This document shows positions 42,816-51,132 of a DNA stretch of 64,000 nt, in pieces (the stretch's first letter is position 1; every line of letters begins with the position of its first letter). The position numbers and the translations under genes are program-made. Below the pieces are notes generated by a model. It worked only from the letters and a program-made list of their open reading frames with translations. It had not been told where the DNA came from and did no database searches. Source of the DNA: Granulosicoccus sp045106475 (GTDB lineage: Bacteria; Pseudomonadota; Gammaproteobacteria; Granulosicoccales; Granulosicoccaceae); assembly GCA_045106475.1 (NCBI GenBank), contig JBGCEO010000010.1, forward strand, positions 1 to 64,000, given 5' to 3'.

Positions 42816-44437
42816 ACTGGCTGAGCACATTATTAGAAAAGTCATCTCGACCGATCGCTATTCGTGGCGGGCTTGCATTACCGCGTAACAAACCCGGCTT
42901 GCCCGAACACAGCGATATCACTGAATTGGAAGTGCCAAAGGAGCTGGTCATTCCACTACTCAATTATCACGGTGAAACTATCAAGCCCTATGTAAAAGCC
43001 GGCGATCCGGTTCGTGTGGGAGATAAATTGGCGGCAGGAATTATCGCCAGTGCAAACGGATTTGTTCAAGCCATAGAGTATCGCAGCGTCGTACACCCCT
43101 CACACAGGCAAGAACTCTGTGTGGTTATTCAAAGCAACCATACCGACAATCTCCATCAGCAGCCTGTTCATCCAATGCAAGATGAACTGACGCTTAATCG
43201 CATCGCCGATTGTGGCATTCACGGGCTGGGTGGGGCCGGATTTAGCGCCGCCGAGAAGTTTGACTCGGCCATGGCTCGATCCAAAGGCGTCAAGATCCTG
43301 CTTATCAATGCTGTTGAATGTGAACCCATGATCAGCTGCGATGAAGCACTGATGATGACCGAGGCAGAAGAAATTATCCATGCGGTGCATGCATTGATAC
43401 GATTCACTGACTGTCAGCAGTGCATATTTGCTATAGAGAATGACAAGACGCTGGCAATAGAACAGATTACGCAAGCGTTACAAAGATCCTGCTCAACAGA
43501 TAGTGCAGATAGTGCATTAAACGCTACTTCTTCTCCCGGTCCAATCACCACTGGCCCGCCAACCACCATAGAGCTAAAACTTCTCGCACCTATCTATCCT
43601 TCTGGAGCAGAACGACCGCTGATTGAGCGAGTCACGGATATCCGTATAGCACCGCCGGAAAGGCCGGCGCAGCATGGCATCGTTTGTATCAATGTAGCCA
43701 CTGCGCTCGCCACATGGCGCGCGCAACACGGTTACCCTCTTGTTTCAAGGGTAGTCACTATTAACGGACGTCGTGCTAAAAAACCCACTAATGCAAGAGT
43801 CAGGTTCGGCACTAGTATTGCCCGGGCATTAGAGATGAGTGGCAATGGTGATTACCCGGCAGATTCTCGAATTCGAGTAGGAGGCCCCCTAAGCGGATTT
43901 GATGTGGCTGATCTTTCTGCACCCATAAGCACAACCAGTAATTGCATTGCTATAGAACCTCCGATACGTCCGACGGCGATATCTCCCTGTATCCGTTGCA
44001 GTGCTTGTAGTGAAGTATGCCCTGTGGACTTGCTACCTCAACAATTGTACTGGCATGCAAGTGGCGATGATTTCAACGGCTCTGCAGGCTTTGGCCTTGA
44101 TAGCTGTATTGAGTGTGGATGTTGCGACCTTGTTTGCCCCTCTAACATCCCTCTGACCGCTACATTCAGGTATGCGCGCGGTGCGCTGCGCGAACAAGAA
44201 CGACACGCTCAGCTTGCGTCACTTGCCGAGCAACGATACCAGCAAAGAGAACAACGGCAAGCTGAGCGGGCAACGTTGCGGGAAGAGAAGCGAAAAGCTG
44301 CTCAGGAGCGCTTGCAAACCAACAGCAAGGATCCTATTGCAGATGCACTCAAACGCGCTCAAGGACGCAGACGAGTCCCTAAAAAAGTGGCGACGTCCAA
44401 GCCTGATCGTAAACTATCCGATGATGATTCATCATGA
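42812..44437 (+). CDS. rnfC: Rnf/Rsx electron-transport subunit C
   Basis: About 541 residues. The N-terminal barrel-sandwich, NADH/FMN-binding core (GIHGLGGAGFSAAEKF, LINAVECEPMISCDEAL) precedes a soluble-ligand-binding domain and two 4Fe-4S motifs, CIRCSACSEVCPVDL and CIECGCCDLVCPSNI. The C-terminal tail is a charged Gln/Arg/Glu coiled coil of about 80 residues, much shorter than the Ala-rich tail of E. coli RsxC (about 740 in total). ATG 42812 gives an ATGA overlap with rnfB; ATG 42791 is an alternative. A polar insertion lies near residue 230. Confidence 0.95.
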   Translation: MNWLSTLLEKSSRPIAIRGGLALPRNKPGLPEHSDITELEVPKELVIPLLNYHGETIKPYVKAGDPVRVGDKLAAGIIASANGFVQAIEYRSVVHPSHRQELCVVIQSNHTDNLHQQPVHPMQDELTLNRIADCGIHGLGGAGFSAAEKFDSAMARSKGVKILLINAVECEPMISCDEALMMTEAEEIIHAVHALIRFTDCQQCIFAIENDKTLAIEQITQALQRSCSTDSADSALNATSSPGPITTGPPTTIELKLLAPIYPSGAERPLIERVTDIRIAPPERPAQHGIVCINVATALATWRAQHGYPLVSRVVTINGRRAKKPTNARVRFGTSIARALEMSGNGDYPADSRIRVGGPLSGFDVADLSAPISTTSNCIAIEPPIRPTAISPCIRCSACSEVCPVDLLPQQLYWHASGDDFNGSAGFGLDSCIECGCCDLVCPSNIPLTATFRYARGALREQERHAQLASLAEQRYQQREQRQAERATLREEKRKAAQERLQTNSKDPIADALKRAQGRRRVPKKVATSKPDRKLSDDDSS

Positions 44438-45486
44438 ACGCCCATTCACTGGATATCGAGAGTATTAACTACCGTCGAAGAAGCGTTCGATCGACCATGC
44501 TACAGGTCATGGTAGCGCTGCTGCCAGGCACTGCTCTCTACGCATACCTGATAAGCAGCAGCGTACTCAGTAACATTGTCATCGCCTGTTTGGCTGCACT
44601 TGGCACTGAGGCCCTGATACTGATCCTGCGCGGACGCAAATTATTACCTGCACTGGGTGATGGGAGCACACTGTTAGCTGCATGGCTGCTGGCTCTTTGT
44701 CTGCCGCCTTCGCTACCTGGAAGTCACGTCATTATCGGTGCCATCACTATGGTGGCATTAGGCAAACATCTGTTTGGCGGCCTGGGACACAACCCGTTCA
44801 ATCCGGCCATGGTTGCCTACGCAGTTTTGCTTGTATCGTTTCCAGTCACGATGACTGATTGGCAATTCGAGAGCCCCTATCAGACGGTAAACACGCCTGG
44901 CTGGGATGCAGTAAGCAGCGCCACACCACTGGATCGCTTACGCGAACTCAAACTAAACAGTGATTTGAAAACACCTGATGCTGGTTCATCTACCAGTGCA
45001 CTATCCTTGCAAAACAAGCTTGAACAACACAAGCAACTCGAAAAAATCGAAACACAAATCACCCAGTCTATATGGGGGTGGCTCAGTGCAAGCTGGCTGT
45101 TAGGTGGTCTATATCTTCTGGCAATTCGCGTTATAAGTTGGCACATACCGCTCTCGGTGTTAGCAACGCTAGCATTGATCTACCTCGTAATGGGTTTCGC
45201 TGAAAGCCCCACACTACTATCGCTCCTACCAGCCATGCTTTCCGGCTCATTGATTTTTGGCGCATTCTTTATCGCGACCGATCCTGTGACAGCAGCTACC
45301 AGCCCTTTGGGCAAGCTACTTTATGGTTGTGGTATCGGCATTTTTACTTTTGTGATTAGGGAGAACAGTGTTTACCCGGAGGGTTTTGCTTTTGCCGTTC
45401 TTCTGATGAACATGTGCGTACCTCTCATCGATCGCACCATTACGAGCTCTAACAGATCGGGCAAGCTGCCCAACCGCACATCATGA
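44434..45486 (+). CDS. rnfD: Rnf/Rsx electron-transport subunit D
   Basis: 350 residues with about nine or ten membrane segments. HNPFNPAMVAYAVLLVSFP is the conserved quinone/flavin region, and VSSATPLDRLREL contains the Thr of the covalent-FMN motif. A hydrophilic insertion of about 45 residues follows that motif (ending QLEKIETQITQ). ATGA overlap with rnfC and with rnfG. Confidence 0.96.
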   Translation: MNAHSLDIESINYRRRSVRSTMLQVMVALLPGTALYAYLISSSVLSNIVIACLAALGTEALILILRGRKLLPALGDGSTLLAAWLLALCLPPSLPGSHVIIGAITMVALGKHLFGGLGHNPFNPAMVAYAVLLVSFPVTMTDWQFESPYQTVNTPGWDAVSSATPLDRLRELKLNSDLKTPDAGSSTSALSLQNKLEQHKQLEKIETQITQSIWGWLSASWLLGGLYLLAIRVISWHIPLSVLATLALIYLVMGFAESPTLLSLLPAMLSGSLIFGAFFIATDPVTAATSPLGKLLYGCGIGIFTFVIRENSVYPEGFAFAVLLMNMCVPLIDRTITSSNRSGKLPNRTS

Positions 45487-46082
45487 ACGTACTCAAGCGA
45501 AGCGGCATAACGCTTGCGGTGTGTGTCGTAACAGCCCTGAGCTTACTCGCTGCTGCAAACAAGCTTACCCACAAACAGATAGAACGATCCCAACATGCCT
45601 GGCTTTCAAAAAGCCTGTTAGAAGTACTTCCCCCCGGGCCATACGACAATGATCCCCTTCAATCGCTTTCGAGGCTGGAGACATCAGCGCAAGGCGAAAC
45701 TGCCGGGCCGCCCTTCTACCGCGTGTTTCAAAACGAGCAACCCTATGCAGCCGTTCTCGTTGTCACAACGCTAAATGGTTACAACGGCGCTATCGAGCTA
45801 TTGATGGGTGTGCATTACAGCGGAGAGCTTGTGGGCGTAAGAATCATCAAACACAGAGAAACACCAGGGCTCGGAGACGATATAGAGTGGAAAAAATCGG
45901 ACTGGGTGCAGGCTTTCGCTGGCAAGACTCTATCGAGAGCAACAGACTGGACAGTAAAAAAACAGGGCGGAAAGTTCGACTCATTTACCGGGGCAACTAT
46001 CACACCCAAAGCCGTTGTTGCCGCAGTCCATGAAGCACTACAGTGGTTCATGCTCAACCGAGAGGCTGTATTTTCAGCATGA
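45483..46082 (+). CDS. rnfG: Rnf/Rsx electron-transport subunit G
   Basis: 199 residues. One N-terminal membrane anchor, then a periplasmic FMN-binding domain with the covalent attachment motif SFTGATITPKAVV (Thr of SGAT type). KHRETPGLGDDIE is also conserved. ATGA overlaps at both ends tie it to rnfD and rnfE translationally. Confidence 0.96.
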   Translation: MNVLKRSGITLAVCVVTALSLLAAANKLTHKQIERSQHAWLSKSLLEVLPPGPYDNDPLQSLSRLETSAQGETAGPPFYRVFQNEQPYAAVLVVTTLNGYNGAIELLMGVHYSGELVGVRIIKHRETPGLGDDIEWKKSDWVQAFAGKTLSRATDWTVKKQGGKFDSFTGATITPKAVVAAVHEALQWFMLNREAVFSA

Positions 46083-46756
46083 CTTCTTCGGCGTTAAACT
46101 CAAGCAGATTGATCGCAGATGGTTTGTGGAACGAAAATCCAGCACTCGTCAAACTACTTGGCTTGTGCCCGCTCCTAGCTGTTAGCAACAATGTGATTAA
46201 CGGGTTTAGCCTGGGACTGGCCACGCTGCTCACACTCGTGATCGCCAATCTCACTGTTTCGGCCATACGCCCGGTATTAATAAGTGCAATCAGAATTCCT
46301 ATCTATGTACTGGTCATAGCAAGTACAGTGACCATCATCGAACTGACGATGAAAGCCTGGCTGCCCGCACTACATGCATCGCTGGGAATATTTCTTCCTC
46401 TGATAGTGACCAATTGCCTGATTATCGGGCGTGTCGAGGCATTCGCCTCTCGCCAATCCATAAAGAGCTCATTAATTGACGCCATTGCCATGGGTATCGG
46501 TTTTCTATGGGTGCTTGTTCTTCTGGGGGCGATTCGTGAATTAATTGGTCAAGGCACACTACTAGGCGATGTTGACGTACTACTAGGAGCATTCGCAAAT
46601 GATTGGTCTTTGCGGTTTTTTCATGAAGATCATGGCATGCTGATCGCAGTGTTACCACCGGGTGCATTTTTTGGTCTGGGCTTGCTACTGGCTTTGAAAA
46701 ACTGGATAAATCAAAGCTACAGCCGCGAACAAAACTCAAGCTCTGCTTCGCAATAA
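46079..46756 (+). CDS. rnfE: Rnf/Rsx electron-transport subunit E
   Basis: 225 residues, six membrane segments. GLWNENPALVKLLGLCPLLAVS is the family N-terminus with the cluster-binding Cys, paralogous to RnfA. ATG 46079 overlaps the rnfG stop. The next gene starts 20 bases later. No nth homologue follows, unlike in E. coli. Confidence 0.96.
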   Translation: MTSSALNSSRLIADGLWNENPALVKLLGLCPLLAVSNNVINGFSLGLATLLTLVIANLTVSAIRPVLISAIRIPIYVLVIASTVTIIELTMKAWLPALHASLGIFLPLIVTNCLIIGRVEAFASRQSIKSSLIDAIAMGIGFLWVLVLLGAIRELIGQGTLLGDVDVLLGAFANDWSLRFFHEDHGMLIAVLPPGAFFGLGLLLALKNWINQSYSREQNSSSASQ

Positions 46757-46776
46757 ATCTACCGTCAGAAAATACT

Positions 46777-47205
46777 ATGCTGTTTACCCAAGATAGAACC
46801 AAAACGCGTGAACTATTCAGACGTGCATGGAAAAAACACAGCAGCGGTGAGCCATTGGAACCACTGGAGAAACAAATCGCCTCTCTGCTCGAAGAGCATC
46901 CCGAATACCATTCCATGCTCGTGGGTAACGATGACATAGTGGATAAGGATTTCACCGGAGAAGATGGGCAGGAAAATCCGTTTATGCACCTCAGCTTGCA
47001 TCTGGCGCTGCGTGAACAAGTTGGCACTGATCGCCCATCGGGAATTGCATCGATAACACGCTCGCTTTTGCTAAAGCACGGAGATGGTCACACAGTGGAG
47101 CACCTGATGATTGAACGTCTCGGTCTTTTTCTCTGGGAGTCGCAGCGTCAAGGTCGTGCGCCCGACGAAAAGGCTTATCTTGAAAGTCTAAAAGAGCTCC
47201 TGTAG
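46777..47205 (+). CDS. DUF1841 family protein
   Basis: 142 residues, cytoplasmic and helical. FRRAWKKHSSGEPLEPLEKQ, EEHPEYHSML and ENPFMHLSLHLALREQ are the typical family blocks. Function unknown. It follows rnfE by 20 bases and may be the last gene of that transcript. Confidence 0.85.
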   Translation: MLFTQDRTKTRELFRRAWKKHSSGEPLEPLEKQIASLLEEHPEYHSMLVGNDDIVDKDFTGEDGQENPFMHLSLHLALREQVGTDRPSGIASITRSLLLKHGDGHTVEHLMIERLGLFLWESQRQGRAPDEKAYLESLKELL

Positions 47206-47516
47206 TTAGATAGGAGGCTGCGAGAGCGATTGAGGTTCAGCCTAGGGATTAGCAGTCAATTGAGGATATTGAAGGTCCGACACTCGTTTCTGACTTGACC
47301 CATGGCCATAACTTAGAGCCAGGCTTCCTGGCAAACGCGACCCAGTTCTCGCAATCAATGCTACCGCGCTCCCAGATCGCAGTTGATCTTATAGTCGGCA
47401 CCGCCGCGTAATTCAGATGTTTTGCATATCGTCGCTGTAGAAGGTGGTTGCCCACGATGGGCTTTTTTCATAGATCGAGAAGCACACACTCGAATTACCT
47501 GGCGAAAGAGTTCGGC
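47206..47516. other. Gap between the DUF1841 gene and the transpeptidase
   Basis: About 310 bases. A short inverted repeat AGGCTG/CAGCCT (47215-47220, 47238-47243) follows the DUF1841 stop. An open stretch on the plus strand (about 47255-47411) lacks a start codon. A small terminator-like hairpin is at 47450-47468. A short RNA ending there is possible, but I find no convincing promoter. Confidence 0.4.
47450..47468 (+). terminator. Short terminator-like hairpin
   Basis: GCCCA (47450-47454) pairs with TGGGC (47458-47462) around a CGA loop, followed by six T residues. The stem is short. It lies 48 bases before the transpeptidase start, so it could end an upstream transcript or act in that gene's leader. 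Confidence 0.45.
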
Positions 47517-49319
47517 ATGAACAGAGTTGTCATCGCTGTATCACTCATATCCATACTCACAGGCACAGAAGTTTTAGCCAATGAGACTGGGATTAAAGGC
47601 GTTTCAGCTGAAGTAAACTATGAACGAAGCGGCCCAACAGCTAAAGCGGCTTTGTTCGCTGATGCCCCTGTCCCCAAACTAGGCGCAGCGCATGCAATCA
47701 GCCTTGCAACCGAGCTAAGTCGAGACCTCTCCGGACATGAGCTAGCCGCTCTGGAAAAATACGGCCCTTGGTTAACCGCAGAAGGTATCTCCAACAACGC
47801 ACAGCAACTTATTCGTGCTATCCAGAATTCCCGTATTCACGGCTTTAATCCTAAGGCTTATGGTGAAACACAGATCATGAGAACGATGGATACGCTTACT
47901 CATATTGATACACAGCGAACAATCTCCAATAACCCGTTAGCGCATTTTGACCCTCGAATAGTACATTTGCGAGACAAACTGAACAGGCTGCTTGATGTGG
48001 GCTTCGCAAAACTAGTCACGCATCACGGGCAAGGGCTGGTGGACGCACGCGCGATACAAAAAGGGTTGTACCGAGACGTGCCAGTTGTTCCTTTGGACAC
48101 ATACAAACAAGCACTGAGCACTGGAGTAAAAAGTGTACGTGAAATAATCAGGAGCGCTCAACCTGCAAGCACTGAGTATCATCGCTTGACGCAGCGCATG
48201 CGTGACTTACTCACAGAATATGCATCAGGCATCGACAGAGTATCCATCGAGCCAACGGGTAACCTCTGGGCCACTCATAGACACGACGAGGTGTTTACTA
48301 TCAAACGTCGTTTAATTGAGACTGGTGACTTACCCCTTAGCACCGTGTTGACACCTTTTTTTGATGCTGATCTGGTGGTTGCTCTTGAGCAATTCCAAAA
48401 ACGTAACGGTCTTATATCGTCAGGCATTGTTGATCTGAAAACTCGTGAAGCGTTGAACTTTAGTATTAGAGATGAAATTACCGCCGTTTCTCTGTCCCTG
48501 GAGCGCTGGCGCTGGATGCCCAGAGACTTGGGAGACAAACATTTATTCGTCAATATTCCAGACTACCGAGTACTAGTGAAAGAGGGTGAAGAGAGCACAC
48601 TTTCTATGGTGGCAGTGGTGGGTGCTGTAGAACACCCAACTCCTACATTTTCCAAGGACTTGAGCTACATGGAATTTAATCCAACATGGACCGTTCCAGC
48701 AAAAATAGCAAATCGCGAACTTCTACCTAAAGAGCGCCGCAAGCCGGGTTATCTGGCTTCGCGTAATTTCGATTACCTGAAGAGAGTAGGCAATAAGCTG
48801 GTAAAGGTACCTTCAACAGAAGTCACTCAGCAAGACTTCCAACAGAATCCATTTCCTTATGTGCTGCAGCAACGTGGAGGTCCTGGTAATGCTTTGGGTC
48901 GGATGAAATTTATGATGCCGAACCCTTATGCGATCTATTTGCATGATACCCAGGCAAAAAGACACTTTACACTCAATGATCGCGCATTCAGCCATGGCTG
49001 CATTCGACTAAGTGAACCCGATCGTCTGGCACAGCTGTTGTTAAAGAGCGACGGATATTCTGCAGCTAATATTGAACAGGCTCTAACAAAGAAAAATACC
49101 CATCGAGTTAGATTTCGAACACCGATCCCAACCCATCTAACCTACATAACCAGCTGGGTGGATGACACGGGCGCATGGCAAACTCGTCCAGATATTTATG
49201 GGCACAACCCGCCCCTGACATCAGCACTTCGCGCAAGCAACTCTTTGCTGTCGCTGATTTATAAAAACAGTTTTGGAGATATACTCAACACTATCGTATC
49301 AGCTGAGAACGATAGTTAG
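47517..49319 (+). CDS. Murein L,D-transpeptidase (YcbB/LdtD type)
   Basis: 600 residues. Signal peptide to about residue 21 (ILTGTEVLA). An L,D-transpeptidase scaffold domain occupies about 60-250, a peptidoglycan-binding-1-like segment about 255-310 (DLVVALEQFQKRNGLISSGIVD), and the YkuD catalytic domain about 335-500, with the active-site motif SHGCIRLSEP. This architecture forms 3-3 cross-links in the wall. ATG 47517 is chosen for the signal peptide; the upstream frame is leader sequence. No paired gene is present. Confidence 0.92.
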   Translation: MNRVVIAVSLISILTGTEVLANETGIKGVSAEVNYERSGPTAKAALFADAPVPKLGAAHAISLATELSRDLSGHELAALEKYGPWLTAEGISNNAQQLIRAIQNSRIHGFNPKAYGETQIMRTMDTLTHIDTQRTISNNPLAHFDPRIVHLRDKLNRLLDVGFAKLVTHHGQGLVDARAIQKGLYRDVPVVPLDTYKQALSTGVKSVREIIRSAQPASTEYHRLTQRMRDLLTEYASGIDRVSIEPTGNLWATHRHDEVFTIKRRLIETGDLPLSTVLTPFFDADLVVALEQFQKRNGLISSGIVDLKTREALNFSIRDEITAVSLSLERWRWMPRDLGDKHLFVNIPDYRVLVKEGEESTLSMVAVVGAVEHPTPTFSKDLSYMEFNPTWTVPAKIANRELLPKERRKPGYLASRNFDYLKRVGNKLVKVPSTEVTQQDFQQNPFPYVLQQRGGPGNALGRMKFMMPNPYAIYLHDTQAKRHFTLNDRAFSHGCIRLSEPDRLAQLLLKSDGYSAANIEQALTKKNTHRVRFRTPIPTHLTYITSWVDDTGAWQTRPDIYGHNPPLTSALRASNSLLSLIYKNSFGDILNTIVSAENDS

Positions 49320-49368
49320 GCTGTTTACCTCTTAATATGGGTCATAGTCAACTGCCATGAGCAATATT

Positions 49369-49456
49369 GCTTTATGGCTTTATGGCTTTATGGCTTTATG
49401 GCTTTATGGCTTTATGGCTTTATGGCTTTATGGCTTTATGGTTTTATGGTTTTATG
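49369..49456. repeat. Octanucleotide tandem array, 9 exact plus 2 variant units
   Basis: GCTTTATG is repeated nine times without interruption (49369-49440), then GTTTTATG twice (49441-49456), then decays into a T-run. A unit in the opposite orientation (CATAAAGC, 49474-49481) lies 17 bases away inside mazG. The mazG stop codon (49452-49454) is within the last variant unit. Eight bases are not a multiple of three, so all plus-strand frames read the same octapeptide repeat (ALWLYGFM). Confidence 0.95.
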
Positions 49457-50342
49457 GTTTTTTTGCACGCTCCCATAAAGCGTCCAATTGCTCAATCCCT
49501 AGTGAGTTCAATGCTAGACCATCTTGGGCAGCCTGTATCTCTACCCGCTTAAAGCGCTCAGAGAATTTCATACTCGCCCGCGCGAGAGCTGTTTCAGAAT
49601 CGGTTGAACAGTGACGTGCCAGGTTCACTACGGTGAAAAGTAGATCTCCTAATTCATCTTCAATTGCATCAGCGTGTCCCGAGGCGATTGCCTCTTGCAC
49701 TTCGTTGATCTCTTCATCCAATTTATCCCAGACTTGATCCAACGATGGCCAATCAAAGCCAAGCCGCGCGGCACGCTTTTGGATCTTATCAGCACGCTTT
49801 AGGGCAGGAAGATTGATGGCAACACCGTCCAGAGCTGAAGCCTGGGCAGTAGTGCATGAACTGCTAGATGGTTGAGCTCGCTGCTTTGGTACTGAGTCAA
49901 CGGGAAAGGCCTGGTTTGTAAGGGAATGTTGACGCTGATCCCGTTTCGCCTGTTTGGCCCTACGTTCTGTTGCTTTGATTGCCTCCCAGGCGCTTTTCAA
50001 CTCGTCCTCAGTCTCATAAACGACATCAGCAAAAACATGCGGGTGTCGTCTAATCATCTTGTCGACAATAGATTGAGCCACATCGTCAAACGTAAAGGCA
50101 GATAGTTCGCTTGCCATCTGTGCATGGAAAACCACCTGGAACAGCAGATCGCCTAATTCATCCTGCAAATCATCTAGATCATGTCGCTCGATAGCATCGG
50201 CCACTTCATAGGCCTCCTCTATCGTAAAAGGCGCAATGCTATGAAAGTTCTGCTTGATGTCCCAGGCGCATCCCGAATCAGGGTCTCGCAGCTGGCGCAT
50301 GATCTCTAGAAGCTGATCAAGAGGCTTGTCATTTGTATCCAT
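49452..50342 (-). CDS. mazG: Nucleoside triphosphate pyrophosphohydrolase MazG
   Basis: 296 residues, two MazG all-alpha NTP-pyrophosphatase domains. The first has GCAWDIKQNFHSI, IEEAYEVADAIE and DELGDLLFQVVFHA. The second has AARLGFDWP, EINEVQEAI and DELGDLLFTVVNLAR. Between them, about residues 130-165, sits a basic and Ser-rich insert that makes it longer than E. coli MazG (263). Limits ppGpp and removes aberrant NTPs. The C-terminus reads DALWERAKKP and stops inside the octanucleotide array, so the array's length does not change the protein as long as the first units stay intact. Confidence 0.95.
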   Translation of the reverse strand: MDTNDKPLDQLLEIMRQLRDPDSGCAWDIKQNFHSIAPFTIEEAYEVADAIERHDLDDLQDELGDLLFQVVFHAQMASELSAFTFDDVAQSIVDKMIRRHPHVFADVVYETEDELKSAWEAIKATERRAKQAKRDQRQHSLTNQAFPVDSVPKQRAQPSSSSCTTAQASALDGVAINLPALKRADKIQKRAARLGFDWPSLDQVWDKLDEEINEVQEAIASGHADAIEDELGDLLFTVVNLARHCSTDSETALARASMKFSERFKRVEIQAAQDGLALNSLGIEQLDALWERAKKP

Positions 50343-50429
50343 GGTCTAACGCTAACACTATGTAGCGCGACCCTGGAACGAAAATGAGTAAAAAACTGTT
50401 GGCCGATGGAACCAAACTGGACCGAACAG

Positions 50430-51050
50430 CTAGAACGAAATACTCATGCCGAAGTGCGCGCTACGATCCAGGCGGACGTTATCGAAGTCATTAGTGTCAA
50501 AGCGTAATCGCCGATAGCCGAAGTACACACGCGCACGTGGCATAACTTCGACCTGCAATCTGGTAGTGATTTCACTGTATCGTTCAGCATCGGTGAAGCT
50601 GGTGATACTGGGGGCGTAGAAACCCTCAATGCTCAACTCAACCGGGTTATATGGCGACTGACGCAACAGTAAGCCTGCCTGAAAACCTAATCCAAGTGCG
50701 CCAACAGTTTCTTCTCGCCCCGCTGCAGCACGTGATTCCTCAACCTTGATTTCTCCGCCAATCAGCTTCATGCCGGCGCTAATCTGGTATTGGGAATTAA
50801 CCGACTGCCTATAGCCTCTTGCCAACAGGGTAGCGTGCAGAATGTTCGCACCATCTTCTGTAATAAACGCCCCCAGTGCTATCTCAGAGCCGCCTGCTAC
50901 TTCCTGGGCCTGGCTACCATAGAACAGCGGATCAGGGTTCAGAGTGAACGTCAGATTAGCTGTTTCATTGCTCAATGCCAGATCAAGACCACTTGCCAGC
51001 ACAGTGGTGGATCCAAACAGCAGAAATAATCCTGCCAGTGCTTTTTTCAT
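50430..51050 (-). CDS. YfaZ-like outer-membrane beta-barrel protein
   Basis: 206 residues. Signal peptide of 19 residues (ending VLA-SG). The mature start GLDLALSNETANLTF and the closing strand, with YFGYRRLRFD and a final Phe in HFGMSISF, match the YfaZ family of outer-membrane proteins. The final Phe is the usual Bam recognition signal. Function unknown. Its start follows GGGGTG at about six bases. Monocistronic by its surroundings. Confidence 0.75.
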   Translation of the reverse strand: MKKALAGLFLLFGSTTVLASGLDLALSNETANLTFTLNPDPLFYGSQAQEVAGGSEIALGAFITEDGANILHATLLARGYRQSVNSQYQISAGMKLIGGEIKVEESRAAAGREETVGALGLGFQAGLLLRQSPYNPVELSIEGFYAPSITSFTDAERYSEITTRLQVEVMPRARVYFGYRRLRFDTNDFDNVRLDRSAHFGMSISF

Positions 51051-51132
51051 GCCTCACCCCGAGGAAATAAATTCGTTATCTACGGAGTCTAGACGCGATT
51101 TTCAGAGCCGCAAGGGAAGTTGCATGACAACG

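Noticed and set aside
47249..47455. Minus-strand ORF of 68 residues in the gap before the transpeptidase
   Set aside because: No ribosome-binding site, no recognisable family, and it ends in the terminator hairpin.
49369..49456. Possible CRISPR array
   Set aside because: The units are eight bases with no spacers, so this is a simple tandem repeat. No cas gene is present.
49357..49614. Plus-strand ORF with the octapeptide ALWLYGFM repeated
   Set aside because: All frames of the tandem array are open for the same reason, there is no ribosome-binding site, and the rest is antisense to mazG.
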